Notes: generated from the sequence alone by a model not told the origin. DNA of 37,776 nt from Candidatus Peregrinibacteria bacterium (GCA_016196295.1 JACPYA010000081.1:1-37776); one strand, 5' to 3'. Positions 1-9,613 are shown, numbered from the stretch's first letter. Translations and numbers: made by a program.

Positions 1-67
1 CGACAACGAGTGGGGGTATTCGAATCGTTTGGTGGAATTGGCAAAATATATTGGAGCCACGTTGTAG
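1..67 (+). CDS. gap: Glyceraldehyde-3-phosphate dehydrogenase, C-terminal end (partial)
   Basis: The window opens inside a coding frame (first full codon at base 2) that reads DNEWGYSNRLVELAKYIGATL and stops at TAG 65-67. The D-N-E-W-G-Y-S-N-R string followed by a short hydrophobic helix is the well-known C-terminal signature of GAPDH, the glycolytic enzyme that oxidises glyceraldehyde-3-phosphate with NAD and phosphate. Only 21 residues are visible, so cofactor preference and upstream context cannot be judged. No terminator is evident in the following 70 bases before the repeat unit starts. Confidence 0.9.
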   Translation, partial: DNEWGYSNRLVELAKYIGATL

Positions 68-138
68 GTTCTTGTGAGGGTAAGAACTGAATTTTCCTTA
101 TTCTGCAGCGATAATTTTTGACATGGCGATTCAACCAT

Positions 139-622
139 CACCCTGACCCTCTCCCCTCAAAAGGGAGAGGGAACTACGCTGAGAGCATGAAGAGGGATGT
201 ACTCAGCAGACGCATCAGACGATCACTTTCGCATGCTCGCGCGCTTCGACAAAGAACCACTGATCCGGAAAAAATTCTCTGGAGAAGATTAAGGAATAGA
301 AGATTTCATGGAGTGAAATTCAGACGTCAAATGGCCATTGGAAATTTCATCGTAGATTTCTGCTCACCGGAACATCATCTGGTCATTGAACTGGATGGGA
401 TCGGCCATCTCATGAAAAAACGACGAGACGAAGCAAGAGACTATCTGCTCATTCGCTCCGGTTACACTATTTTGAGGTTTTCAAATCAGAACATCCGTCA
501 TGCCCTTCACTGCGTACTTCAAAAGATTGCGGACGCATGCGGCATCACTCTTCAGATTCCGGACTCAGATCGGATCGGCTTCCCCCCTCTCCCCCGGGAG
601 GGAGAGGGCAGGGGTGAGGGTG
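139..622. mobile_element. DUF559 gene unit A with terminal inverted repeats
   Basis: A DUF559 gene is bracketed by C/T-rich inverted repeats. The left end (139-155) reads CACCCTGACCCTCTCCC and folds back with GGGAGAGGG at 163-171. The right end (600-622) carries GGGAGAGGG, CA and GGGGTGAGGGTG, roughly the reverse complement of the left end. The right repeat lies inside the 3' end of the gene. A second copy of GGGGTGAGGGTGCGA occurs at 684-698. The same layout recurs at 27139-27611, with the same 15-nt spacing between the left hairpin and the start codon. No transposase or clear target-site duplication is visible here, so mobility is inferred from the repeated architecture. Confidence 0.55.
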
Positions 623-651
623 CGATTCCTATTTCTCAATGCACACATTAA
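187..651 (+). CDS. DUF559 domain protein (Vsr/PD-(D/E)XK-like nuclease fold)
   Basis: The 154-residue protein matches the DUF559 family, small proteins related to very-short-patch-repair endonucleases. Visible family motifs are a basic N-terminal helix, GVKFRRQMAIGNFIVDF, then LVIELDGIGH, an RD pair and GYTILRFSNQNI. The Asp of VDF and the Glu/Asp of ELDG are the likely metal-binding residues. The start at 187 is chosen because the upstream in-frame ATG at 118 would translate the left inverted repeat, and because the second copy (27194) starts at the same distance from its hairpin. The C-terminus (about PPLPREGEGRGEGA onward) is encoded by the right repeat and is probably not part of the fold. 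Substrate unknown. Confidence 0.8.
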   Translation: MKRDVLSRRIRRSLSHARALRQRTTDPEKILWRRLRNRRFHGVKFRRQMAIGNFIVDFCSPEHHLVIELDGIGHLMKKRRDEARDYLLIRSGYTILRFSNQNIRHALHCVLQKIADACGITLQIPDSDRIGFPPLPREGEGRGEGAIPISQCTH

Positions 652-670
652 AGCATTTGTAACGTTCTCG

Positions 671-698
671 CTCACCTTGGGCTGGGGTGAGGGTGCGA
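671..698. repeat. Hairpin and extra copy of the DUF559-unit repeat beside dnaK
   Basis: CTCACC (671-676) pairs with GGTGAG (686-691), and the segment 684-698 repeats exactly the 15 bases at 611-625. It lies just past the dnaK stop on the minus strand and could also act as a 3' structure for the dnaK transcript, though there is no T-run. Confidence 0.5.
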
Positions 699-702
699 AG
701 GA

Positions 703-2592
703 TTAATCCTTCTTCTTTTCATCCACCACCTCAGCATCCACAACCTTCTCCTTCTGCCCCTCTGCCTTGCCGCCTTCCTGCCCTTTCTGCGCGGCCTCAT
801 ACACAACTTTCCCGATCTCCTGCGCAGCGACTCCCAGCTCTTCCGTCGCCTTTTTGAGCGCATCGGCATCCGCATCTTCTTTTTTGAGCAGATCTTTCAC
901 CGCGTTGATCTTCTCATGCACATTCTTCTTCACGTTGTCCGGGATCTTTGCATCGTGCTCGCGCAGCTGTTTCTCGATCGTGAAGACGAGTGCATCTGCC
1001 TGATTCCTCGTATCGACCGCTTCGCGCTTCTTCTTGTCTTCCTCCGCATTCACTTCCGCATCTTTGCGCATCTTCTCCACTTCATCCTTGGAAAGACCCG
1101 TCGAGCCTTGGATCGTGATGTGCTGCTCTTTGCCCGTACCCTTGTCTTTGGCTTTGACGCTGAGGATACCGCTCGTATCGAGGTCGAATGTGACCTCGAT
1201 CTGCGGCATGCCGCGCGGAGCGGAGAGGATGCCGTCGAGGATGAAACGACCGAGGGATTTATTACCCTTCGCCATCTCGCGCTCGCCTTGCACGACGTGG
1301 ATCTCCACGGACGTTTGATTGTCCGCGGCGGTCGAGAACACCTGTGATTTGCTCGTCGGGATCTTCGAGTTTCGCTCGATCAGCTTCGTCGCAATGCCGC
1401 CGAGGGTTTCGATGCCCATGGAAAGCGGCGTCACATCGACGAGGACGATGTCTTTGTCGATGTCTCCGCCGAGGACTCCTGCTTGGATGGCCGCGCCGAT
1501 GGCGACGACTTCATCCGGGTTTACGCCCTTATGCGGCTCTTTGCCGAAGAGCTTCTTCACGAGCTCGACCACGGCCGGCATGCGTGTCATGCCTCCGACA
1601 AGGACGACCTCGTCGATGTCTTTCTTCGTGAGTTTTGCGTCTTTCAGCGCCGCTTCGCAGGGCTTCACCGTCCGCTCGATCAAGCTCGCGACGAGCGCCT
1701 CCATCTTCGCGCGCGTCAGCTTCATCGTCAGGTGCTTGGGGCCGGAGGCGTCGGCGGTGATGAACGGCAGGTTGATCTCTGTTTCCGTAGAGGAACTGAG
1801 CTCGATCTTCGCTTTCTCCGCGGCTTCCTTCAGACGCTGGACCGCGATCTTGTCCTTGGAGAGATCGACGCCCTGGTCTTTCAGGAACTCGAAGAGCATC
1901 CAGTCGATGATCGCTTGATCGAAATCGTCGCCACCGAGGTGCGTATCGCCATTGGTCGCGACCACTTCGAAGACGCCTTCGCCGAGCTCGAGGATGGAGA
2001 CGTCGAACGTTCCGCCGCCCAGGTCGTAGACCGCGATCTTCTGGCTTTTGCCTTTGTCGAGACCATAGGCGAGCGCCGCGGCCGTCGGCTCGTTGATGAT
2101 GCGCACGACTTCGAGGCCGGCAATCTGCCCCGCCTCTTTCGTTGCCTGGCGCTGGGAATCGTCGAAGTACGCCGGCACCGTGATGACAGCTTTTGAGACG
2201 GTAGTGCCAAGGTACGCCTCGGCATCTTTCTTCAGTTTCTGGAGCACCTTCGCGCTCACTTCCTGCGGGAGCATTTCTTTGCCATCCACGACGATCACCG
2301 CACGATCCTCCTTTCCTTTCTTCACTTCGAACGGCATGTTTTTCGCTTCCTTCTGCACTTCTGCAAACCGATGCCCGATGAAACGCTTCGCGGAGAAGAT
2401 CGTCCTCTTCGGGTTCGTGACGGCCTGACGCTTGGCAGACACCCCGACGAGCACTTCGTTATCTTTAAAAGCAACCACGGATGGCGTCGTGCGGCTGCCT
2501 TCCGCATTGGGGATCACCGTGGGTTCACCGCCTTCAATGACGGCGACGCAGGAGTTTGTCGTGCCGAGGTCGATACCGATAATTTTGGACAT
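703..2592 (-). CDS. dnaK: Molecular chaperone DnaK (Hsp70)
   Basis: This 629-residue ATP-dependent chaperone binds unfolded hydrophobic segments together with DnaJ and GrpE in the cytoplasm. All Hsp70 signatures are present: [14 protein letters not shown] at the N-terminus, [16 protein letters not shown] near residue 190 and [22 protein letters not shown] near residue 330. A substrate-binding domain and helical lid follow, and the tail ends [11 protein letters not shown], like the usual acidic EEVKD-type end. The start directly follows the CIRCE leader. There is no Shine-Dalgarno on the coding strand. The gene stands alone: grpE, dnaJ and hrcA are not in the window. Control is by CIRCE/HrcA (see the operator entry). 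Confidence 0.98.
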   Translation of the reverse strand: MSKIIGIDLGTTNSCVAVIEGGEPTVIPNAEGSRTTPSVVAFKDNEVLVGVSAKRQAVTNPKRTIFSAKRFIGHRFAEVQKEAKNMPFEVKKGKEDRAVIVVDGKEMLPQEVSAKVLQKLKKDAEAYLGTTVSKAVITVPAYFDDSQRQATKEAGQIAGLEVVRIINEPTAAALAYGLDKGKSQKIAVYDLGGGTFDVSILELGEGVFEVVATNGDTHLGGDDFDQAIIDWMLFEFLKDQGVDLSKDKIAVQRLKEAAEKAKIELSSSTETEINLPFITADASGPKHLTMKLTRAKMEALVASLIERTVKPCEAALKDAKLTKKDIDEVVLVGGMTRMPAVVELVKKLFGKEPHKGVNPDEVVAIGAAIQAGVLGGDIDKDIVLVDVTPLSMGIETLGGIATKLIERNSKIPTSKSQVFSTAADNQTSVEIHVVQGEREMAKGNKSLGRFILDGILSAPRGMPQIEVTFDLDTSGILSVKAKDKGTGKEQHITIQGSTGLSKDEVEKMRKDAEVNAEEDKKKREAVDTRNQADALVFTIEKQLREHDAKIPDNVKKNVHEKINAVKDLLKKEDADADALKKATEELGVAAQEIGKVVYEAAQKGQEGGKAEGQKEKVVDAEVVDEKKKD

Positions 2593-2608
2593 AGGAGGAT
2601 TATGTAAA

Positions 2609-2635
2609 TTAGCACTCGTTAGTGTAGAGTGCTAA
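2609..2635. promoter_or_regulatory. CIRCE operator (HrcA binding site)
   Basis: A perfect CIRCE element, TTAGCACTC-N9-GAGTGCTAA, lies 17 bases upstream of the dnaK start. Both 9-base arms match the consensus with no mismatch. HrcA is known to bind this element and repress class I heat-shock genes, so dnaK here should be derepressed on heat shock. Confidence 0.97.
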
Positions 2636-2649
2636 GAAGAGCGGGTCAA
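2621..2649 (-). promoter_or_regulatory. dnaK sigma-70 type promoter, -10 inside the CIRCE loop
   Basis: On the minus strand, TTGACC (2649-2644) is followed by a 17-base spacer and TACACT (2626-2621). The -10 falls in the 9-base loop of CIRCE and one CIRCE arm lies in the spacer, so bound HrcA would cover the -10. The -35 box overlaps the TGA stop of the upstream gene (2646-2648). Confidence 0.75.
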
Positions 2650-3137
2650 GTGCTTTGTTCCTCTTCCGCGAGCTTCTCTGCAACGATCTCTTTTGCAAGG
2701 ACCACCACGCTATGCACGGAGGCAATTCCTCGAACACAGTAGTCCGTATTTTCTTGAATATTTCGGCACACCTCTTGCGCAATGTCGCAGACATCCTCTT
2801 GGCTTAAAGAAGCTGCCACGGCTGTAAGGAGCTGGTCTTCCCTCAAGATATCCTGGGAAGCTGCATTTCGAAAGATGAGAATGAGAGAGCAAGCTGCACA
2901 TTCTCGAAAAAAATGTCGCTGATAATCGATTAGACGCCCTCGGTCATCCCACGTGTCCAATTCCTTTTGGGAGGGCTGCTGCTTGCGAACTCCCGGCGTG
3001 TCGCGATCTTTCTGAGCGTATGTGAGGAGATGCTCGGCATGAGCGATGTCTTGACCACATTCATAGAGACGAACAGCAGATGCGTACGTGTCACAAGCCA
3101 TCCCCTGCTCTAAATTAATATTCGTAGAGGACTCCAT
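2646..3137 (-). CDS. Hypothetical protein, 163 aa, upstream of dnaK
   Basis: I do not recognise this gene. The protein is soluble, without signal peptide or membrane segment, mostly helical by composition and unusually rich in Cys (about seven, including CAAC in the middle). The N-terminus is MESSTNINLEQGMACDTYASAVRLYE and the acidic tail is EKLAEEEQST. It starts 22 bases after the stop of the 3160-3423 gene on the same strand, so the two may be co-transcribed. Its stop codon overlaps the -35 box of the dnaK promoter. Codon use looks less GC-biased than dnaK. Confidence 0.6.
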   Translation of the reverse strand: MESSTNINLEQGMACDTYASAVRLYECGQDIAHAEHLLTYAQKDRDTPGVRKQQPSQKELDTWDDRGRLIDYQRHFFRECAACSLILIFRNAASQDILREDQLLTAVAASLSQEDVCDIAQEVCRNIQENTDYCVRGIASVHSVVVLAKEIVAEKLAEEEQST

Positions 3138-3159
3138 GGAGGCACTCTACAGAAAAACC

Positions 3160-3423
3160 TCACTTCGCCAAGAAACTCGTGGATAGCTCTCGCGGCAGCG
3201 GTTCCAGCTTCTGCACGAGGACCATCAATGTCTCTTTGCGATCTCCCGATACGCTCTCCAAGAGGAGGAGCAGACGGGAGTACGTATCCTCTGCCTTCAT
3301 GATGATCTCGGTCACGAACATCGCCATGACGGGTGAGAGCCCTGCATCCAAGAACCCTTCCGCTTGCAGCGGCAGATTCGCATCCTTCCCGCGCGCCTTG
3401 GACATTTTTGTGTTCCTTACCAT
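3160..3423 (-). CDS. Hypothetical small protein, 87 aa
   Basis: Not recognised. The soluble protein begins MVRNTKMSKARGKDANLPLQ and has a hydrophobic helical middle (SPVMAMFVTEIIMKAEDTYSRLLLLLES). The start is chosen from the promoter: the -10 box TATACT ends seven bases before this ATG, which would make the mRNA leaderless. The alternative ATG at 3405 (MSKARG) has AAGGAA upstream. A longer frame reaching 3507 would run through the promoter and is rejected. Probably in one transcript with the 2646-3137 gene. Confidence 0.55.
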   Translation of the reverse strand: MVRNTKMSKARGKDANLPLQAEGFLDAGLSPVMAMFVTEIIMKAEDTYSRLLLLLESVSGDRKETLMVLVQKLEPLPRELSTSFLAK

Positions 3424-3429
3424 CGGGTA

Positions 3430-3458
3430 AGTATACCTGATTTCGCCGTCTTTCTCAA
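3430..3458 (-). promoter_or_regulatory. Sigma-70 type promoter for the 3160-3423 gene
   Basis: Minus-strand TTGAGA (3458-3453), 17-base spacer, TATACT (3435-3430). The expected transcription start coincides with the ATG at 3423, pointing to a leaderless transcript. Confidence 0.65.
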
Positions 3459-3587
3459 GGAATGTGCCAGGCAAAAGACTGGATCTTTTCGCTTTCCTGA
3501 GCGACAATACCGCGGTTATCCGCCTTCGCAGAGCTTCCCACTCCGCCCTTCGGGCTTCGAGGGGACAAGTCGGCGGGATGAGACTGA

Positions 3588-4925
<1,338 letters not shown>

Positions 4926-4972
4926 GAGACATCCTTGACGATAACTCTTATCTCAATCAAAATATTTTACCT

Positions 4973-4978
4973 TATAAT
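4973..4978 (+). promoter_or_regulatory. -10 box for the 4994 gene
   Basis: A consensus TATAAT lies 15 bases before the ATG at 4994, predicting a leader of only about 8 nt. No good -35 is seen at standard spacing; TTGACG at 4935-4940 is too far away. Confidence 0.5.
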
Positions 4979-4993
4979 TTCCCTTTATTTCAC

Positions 4994-5323
4994 ATGACAA
5001 ATAGTATGCAAAAAGATGAAGCATTCGAGTTGGCTTTTGAGACTAAACAAAGAGTCCGTGACGCTCACGAGCGTTTTGATGAGGAAATTGAACGAGTGCT
5101 CTCGACCCTTAAACTTCCCCTTACCAACTCATTGAACGTTCCTGAAGAACAAGTAGCAGTGAAGAGTCAGGAAATTTTGGAAACATTGATTCGCCTTCGT
5201 GAGGCACGGGATCAGATTCTCGACGAAACAGATCACGCTATCGATGAGTACGTAAATCGTTTTCCTGAAGAAGAGCGTGACGAAATACGTGCAAAGATGC
5301 AGGTCATAGGTATGCTTTCCTAA
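4994..5323 (+). CDS. Hypothetical small helical protein, 109 aa
   Basis: Not recognised. The highly charged protein is almost entirely helix-forming and contains heptad-like stretches (RVRDAHERFDEEIERVLSTL; EILETLIRLREARDQILDETDHAIDEYV), so a coiled coil is likely. It has no signal peptide or Cys. The coding sequence is more AT-rich than the neighbouring obgE and the downstream membrane protein. A TATAAT box just upstream supports independent transcription. An alternative start at MQKDEAF lies four codons in. Confidence 0.65.
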   Translation: MTNSMQKDEAFELAFETKQRVRDAHERFDEEIERVLSTLKLPLTNSLNVPEEQVAVKSQEILETLIRLREARDQILDETDHAIDEYVNRFPEEERDEIRAKMQVIGMLS

Positions 5324-5419
5324 CGTAGACTGGAATAGGCTAAGTCTTGGATATCGATGAATTTCTGTAACCGAGCGCACGTCAATCGAACTCGGCTGAC
5401 TGCGTGATATAGTTTCGCC

Positions 5420-7135
5420 ATGCGACATGCCAAATGGCACATTGTCCTGCTGGGTGTCTTCCTCCTCGTCTTTTTCTACGGTCTCAACGCGCAGTATCCC
5501 CTGCTCGGACATGACTACTTTTACTATTGGCCACGGATACTCGAAGGCAAGTGGCACTTCCTGCGCCAGGGGCTCGCGCCGCTTCGCTTTGCCGCACACC
5601 TCTGCGGCGGATTCCCCCAGTACGGCAACCCGCAGGATCTCTTCTACTCGCTGCCGCAGTTTTTAAGTTTCTTTCTGGACCTCTGGATCGCGACGCAGCT
5701 CAGCATCTTGATCACACTCGTCCTCGGCTACCTCGGTTGGGTGAAATTTGGCAAAGACGCGCTGCGATTGAATCCTGCATGGGCACACGTCCTCGCGCTC
5801 GTCTGCACGGCAAACGGTTTCCTCTTCGTGCACATCGCCGTTGGGCACCTCTCCTACTTCGCACTGCCGCTGATGTCGTGGCTGCTGTGGGTTCTCTTCC
5901 ATCGTGAACGGGAAACCACATGGCAGCTTGCTGGCCGCTGCGTGATCGCAGCCGCAGTCGCGGGGACATTCCTCTACTCCGGCACGTACATCGCTCCGTT
6001 CATCGTTCTCCCGCTGATCCTTTTTCTCCTTCCCTTCGACTTATTCCTCGCACCGGAAGGACTGCGACCACGAACTGTCACGCTCTTGCGGCGCTTTGTG
6101 GTATTCGGTGCAGCCATTCTTGCGATTGGCGCCAGCAAGCTCGTCGCGGTCTACAGCGTGATGCGGGTCCTGCCGCGCACGGCGACACTCTATGAGTACA
6201 TTGCGGACCAGAACATGTTCGTGTTCGCCGCAAAGTCTCTGCTTATTTTCCCGCAGCTGCCGCACTTCTTCACGCTGGACCCGATCAACCGGATTCACGA
6301 GGAGAGCATGTTCACATCTCCCACCGCGCTCCTCGGCATCATCGCATTGATCGTTGTAACGCTGAGGTATCGAGCACTCCATCGATGGAAAAAAGGATTG
6401 CTCCTGGGCTGGGGCCTTGTGATCACGCTCCTGCTCACCGCCCTCGCACACGGAACGGGCATCCTCGCGGACTCGCTGCACATGCTCCCGCTCTTCTCCT
6501 CCATCCGTGTCTCCGAACGCTTCCTCGTGATCCTCTCGCTTCTCTTCTCCATCGGAGGTATCTGGGGACTTTCGCTCTTCTTTACGGACCGCACACGCGC
6601 ACCGCTCATTGCATCCGGTCTGACCATCGCAGCCTTCATCGCAGCCTACGCGCCGCTCATCCACAGTCTGGAGTACACGCTCCCCTACGACGAGATCCGC
6701 GCAGGCATCACGGCGACTCCCGATCCGTTCAAACAATCGATCACGAGGGTCGATGATCTGCGAGGAATCAAAGTTTCGGATTTTCACTACTTCTTCGAAG
6801 GCTCGACGGGTTCCCGTTGTTACGAGCCGCTCCAATCCTCCGCATTCGCCCCGCTCAAAGACGGTCCTGTGAACCTCGCATGGGACGGTGCGCTCAACAT
6901 GTATAACCCGTCCTGCATCCCCTATGGCAACGAAAATGGATGCGCCCCCGGCGACCGCATTCGCATGGATGATCTTTCAAATCTTCAGGAGTTCATCAAC
7001 GGGCGAAAAACGACGTGGAAGATCTCGACCGCGCAGAAAGTGGCGGATGGGGTTAGCATCCTTGCACTCCTCGGGATGGCGATCATTGGCAGCATTTCAC
7101 TGCTCCAGAGCCTTCGAAAGCGAATTTATGTGTAG
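5420..7135 (+). CDS. Polytopic membrane protein, GT-C glycosyltransferase-like
   Basis: The 571-residue integral membrane protein has about ten or more hydrophobic segments. After the first segment comes GLNAQYPLLGHDYFYYWPRILEGKWHFLRQG, and the next loop reads AAHLCGGFPQYGNPQDLFYSLPQ. An acidic residue in the first extracytoplasmic loop followed by a short amphipathic loop is typical of GT-C glycosyltransferases and YfhO-like proteins, which use polyprenyl-phosphate sugars. The long soluble part near the C-terminus (about residues 420-540) contains several Cys and faces outside by this model. A last segment precedes the basic tail RKRIYV. The exact family is not certain; no partner genes for glycan assembly are adjacent. 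Confidence 0.7.
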   Translation: MRHAKWHIVLLGVFLLVFFYGLNAQYPLLGHDYFYYWPRILEGKWHFLRQGLAPLRFAAHLCGGFPQYGNPQDLFYSLPQFLSFFLDLWIATQLSILITLVLGYLGWVKFGKDALRLNPAWAHVLALVCTANGFLFVHIAVGHLSYFALPLMSWLLWVLFHRERETTWQLAGRCVIAAAVAGTFLYSGTYIAPFIVLPLILFLLPFDLFLAPEGLRPRTVTLLRRFVVFGAAILAIGASKLVAVYSVMRVLPRTATLYEYIADQNMFVFAAKSLLIFPQLPHFFTLDPINRIHEESMFTSPTALLGIIALIVVTLRYRALHRWKKGLLLGWGLVITLLLTALAHGTGILADSLHMLPLFSSIRVSERFLVILSLLFSIGGIWGLSLFFTDRTRAPLIASGLTIAAFIAAYAPLIHSLEYTLPYDEIRAGITATPDPFKQSITRVDDLRGIKVSDFHYFFEGSTGSRCYEPLQSSAFAPLKDGPVNLAWDGALNMYNPSCIPYGNENGCAPGDRIRMDDLSNLQEFINGRKTTWKISTAQKVADGVSILALLGMAIIGSISLLQSLRKRIYV

Positions 7136-7173
7136 ATTTTTGAGCAGAAATTCGTAATATGTTTCAGCTTCGT

Positions 7174-7249
7174 GGGGCTGTAGCTCAGCTGATAGAGCGC
7201 TGCATTCGCATTGCAGAGGTCGAGGGTTTAAGTCCCTTCAGCTCCACCA
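7174..7249 (+). tRNA. tRNA-Ala (anticodon CGC)
   Basis: A complete cloverleaf can be drawn: acceptor GGGGCTG/CAGCTCC with the G3-U70 alanine identity pair, D-stem GCTC/GAGC, anticodon stem CTGCA/TGCAG with loop TTCGCAT, T-stem GAGGG/CCCTT, discriminator A and encoded CCA. The D-loop is AGCTGATA and the T-loop TTTAAGT, so the normally invariant G19 and C56 are A19 and U56, a compensatory change that preserves the tertiary pair. Confidence 0.93.
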
Positions 7250-7335
7250 ATAACCTCAGAAATCATATCACTATAATAATCTGCGAAGGACCTCGGCGTA
7301 GCGCAGCGAAGCCGGGTCCCTTCAGCTCCACCAAT
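7232..7335 (+). repeat. Duplicated tRNA-Ala 3' end with palindrome between copies
   Basis: The 20 bases GTCCCTTCAGCTCCACCAAT at 7232-7251 (T-stem, acceptor and CCA of tRNA-Ala) recur exactly at 7316-7335. Between them lies an imperfect palindrome, GGACCTCGGC (7288-7297) with GCCGGGTCC (7311-7319), whose right arm runs into the second copy. The arrangement resembles an att-like duplication or tRNA-associated repeat; no integrase gene is nearby. Confidence 0.85.
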
Positions 7336-7341
7336 TGGTAA

Positions 7342-9447
7342 TCATTTGCCAACTCCAACTTCCAACCCCAAAGACAGCTGCGAGACGCTCGGCGCAACGG
7401 GCAGCTCGGTCAGCTTCGAGACCGGTGGCGGCGGGAAGGAGAGGCGGAACACGGTGCCCCGTTCCATTTCGGAATCAAACGTCACACGTGCACGTAGGAG
7501 GTCTGCCGCCATCTGGACCAGATAGAGACCCAATCCAATGCCGCTCTGGTCGAGATCGAGCGCATTTTCCGCGCGGAAAAATTTCTGGAAGATCCTATGC
7601 CGCTCGCTGACGGGGATCCCGATGCCCGTGTCCTCCACTTCCAAACGCAGCTCTTGATCGTCACTGAACGCCCGGAGCGTGATGGTCCCGCCGCGCGGTG
7701 TGTACTTGATGGCATTGCGAAGGAGGTTGAGGAGGATCTCGCGGAGCAGCAGCTGATCGGTGAACAGCGCGAGACCGGCGGGACACTCGCAGCGAAATGT
7801 CTGCCCGCGTTCTTGGTACTCCAGCTCGCACTCACGGCGCAGCGCCTCGAAGAACGGGGTGAGGCGGATCTGCGTGACGCGTGGGTCTACTTTCCCCGCT
7901 TCCATCTGCGAGATCGTAAGCATGACGTCGATGGTATCCGCCATCACCTCTGCGGCGTTTTTCGCCACGGACACCAGCTTCTGCGCGTCGGAAGGCAGGA
8001 GATGCTTCTCCAGCTTCGAAACGGCCCAGCGGATCTTCGTCAGCGGCGTGCGCAGCTGGTGGCTGGCGAGCGACACGAACTCCGACTTTACGCCGTCCGC
8101 GCGCTTCTCTTGCGTCACATCGCGACAGAGGAGGAGGTGCCCGCAATGGATTCCCTGGTCGCGAATGGGAATGTAGTCGCACGAGAGCGTCGCGCCGCCC
8201 GCAGGGAGCGCCAGCTCGTACCCGAGGACCCGATCGCCTTCGCTCAGCAGCCGTTGGAGCATCTGGACGTGGAGAGGCAGCTCGCCTCGCTGTTCCAAGA
8301 TCGTCGAGAGTTTCTGGCCCATCAGACGGTCCGGCGTGCTCCGGGGAGCAAAGAACCGACAAAATTCGTCGTTGGCCTGGAGGATCACCAGATGCTCGTC
8401 CAAGGCAATGGCGGCGAGCGTCATGTGGTTGATCATGTTGCGCAGTCGCTGCACGTTTGCCTGGTCTTTCGCGCGCGCGACCGCGAGCTCGCGCGTGCGT
8501 TCCTCCACTTTGCGCTCCAGGGACTCCTCCGAGGCTTTTCGCTCCCGCAGCGCGGCGGCGAGCGAGAGACCGGCGAAGGACATGACGCCGACGAACGCTT
8601 GGAGGAAGAGGAGAGACGTGTGCACGGAGCCGCCCGCGAACGGCCCGGAACCGCGCAGCGCCCCGAATACAGCGATACAGGAGATCACAAACGTCACGGC
8701 CATGGTCTGCCGGGACCCGAAGCGGATGGCAGCCCAGAGCACAGGGAGGAAGGCGAGGTACGCCAGCGGAGACCGGATGATGGCCGAAGAGAAAGGATTG
8801 CCGAAGACGCCAAACGCAATGAGAACCGTGAACGCGCACAGGCCGGCAAGTTCCGGCAGGCGCTGCACTTGGATCCTCCAGAGCGTCGAGCGCTCGCGAG
8901 CCCAGAGAACGACGAGCGGCGTGATGGTCAGTCCTCCCACGGCGTTCCCGAGCATCCATGTGAACCAGACCGCCGTGACGTCCGCGCGTGCGAGAGACGG
9001 CCCGAAGAGGAGTGCCGTCACCCCGATGCTCGCACTGATGAACGCCGCGGCAAACACGCACGCGATGAATGCGAGCACACCATTGACGGTGTCAAACGCG
9101 CGCGAGCCCCTGGCCGTATGGCGGATCAAATACGCTCCGGCGACTCCCTCCAGCGTGTTCCCGATGGCAATGAAGAACGAGGAGAGGGTGGCTCCCGATG
9201 TTGTGACGTTCACGATGAAGGCCCCTGCGAGAATCGCCGGAAAATACCGAGGACCCAGGAGGAGCAGAGAGGCGATGGCGATGCCCGTCGCAGGCCAGAC
9301 GGGCGAGGCGCTAGTATGGAAGGACGCGAGCAGGAGGCCGAGCTTCCCGGCCACCACGTAGATCACGCACAGAAGCGCCACTTTCGTGGCATAAGGAAGC
9401 CAACCTGAAAGAGTGAATCTTCCTCGAATAGATTTCGGATTATACAC
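7342..9447 (-). CDS. MASE1-domain sensor histidine kinase (orphan)
   Basis: The 701-residue membrane-bound sensor kinase has an N-terminal MASE1 domain (about residues 15-300) with roughly eight hydrophobic segments and the motif SPVWPATGIAIASLLLLG. A short coiled coil follows (ASEESLERKVEERTRELAVARA), then a PAS-like domain (about 335-440; IALDEHLVILQANDEFCRFF). The HisKA box SLASHQLRTPLTKIRW carries the phosphorylated His near residue 460. The HATPase domain has N-box LLNLLRNAIKYTP, G1 VEDTGIGIP and G2 GIGLGLYLV. It autophosphorylates and passes phosphate to a response regulator, but none is adjacent; the only receiver in the window is at 11860 and is degenerate. The signal sensed by MASE1 is not known from sequence. 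The stop lies just beyond the second tRNA-Ala tail copy. Confidence 0.95.
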   Translation of the reverse strand: MYNPKSIRGRFTLSGWLPYATKVALLCVIYVVAGKLGLLLASFHTSASPVWPATGIAIASLLLLGPRYFPAILAGAFIVNVTTSGATLSSFFIAIGNTLEGVAGAYLIRHTARGSRAFDTVNGVLAFIACVFAAAFISASIGVTALLFGPSLARADVTAVWFTWMLGNAVGGLTITPLVVLWARERSTLWRIQVQRLPELAGLCAFTVLIAFGVFGNPFSSAIIRSPLAYLAFLPVLWAAIRFGSRQTMAVTFVISCIAVFGALRGSGPFAGGSVHTSLLFLQAFVGVMSFAGLSLAAALRERKASEESLERKVEERTRELAVARAKDQANVQRLRNMINHMTLAAIALDEHLVILQANDEFCRFFAPRSTPDRLMGQKLSTILEQRGELPLHVQMLQRLLSEGDRVLGYELALPAGGATLSCDYIPIRDQGIHCGHLLLCRDVTQEKRADGVKSEFVSLASHQLRTPLTKIRWAVSKLEKHLLPSDAQKLVSVAKNAAEVMADTIDVMLTISQMEAGKVDPRVTQIRLTPFFEALRRECELEYQERGQTFRCECPAGLALFTDQLLLREILLNLLRNAIKYTPRGGTITLRAFSDDQELRLEVEDTGIGIPVSERHRIFQKFFRAENALDLDQSGIGLGLYLVQMAADLLRARVTFDSEMERGTVFRLSFPPPPVSKLTELPVAPSVSQLSLGLEVGVGK

Positions 9448-9538
9448 AATCCGGTTCCGAGGGGAATAAGGTCATTTAGATTTATGTAATCCTAGCCATC
9501 TTTTGCGGGTCCATCATAAGCTGGTAAAGTACATCCGT

Positions 9539-9613
9539 GGCCCGGTAGCTCATCGGTAGAGCGCTGCCCTGAAGAGGCAGGCGTAGCCAGTTCGACTCTG
9601 GCCTGGGCCACCA
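9539..9613 (+). tRNA. tRNA-Phe (anticodon GAA)
   Basis: Cloverleaf: acceptor GGCCCGG/CTGGGCC, D-stem GCTC/GAGC with loop ATCGGTA, anticodon stem CTGCC/GGCAG with loop CTGAAGA, T-stem GCCAG/CTGGC with canonical loop TTCGACT, discriminator A73 and encoded CCA. G19 and C56 are normal here, unlike in the tRNA-Ala of this window. Confidence 0.95.

Noticed and set aside
7250-7335. Integrated genomic island at tRNA-Ala
   Set aside because: The two tail copies are only 84 bp apart and no integrase is present; kept only as a repeat feature.
7597-9408. Long plus-strand open frame of 603 codons opposite the histidine kinase
   Set aside because: It is a shadow of the strongly supported MASE1 kinase; the sequence is Arg/Glu/His-rich without domains.
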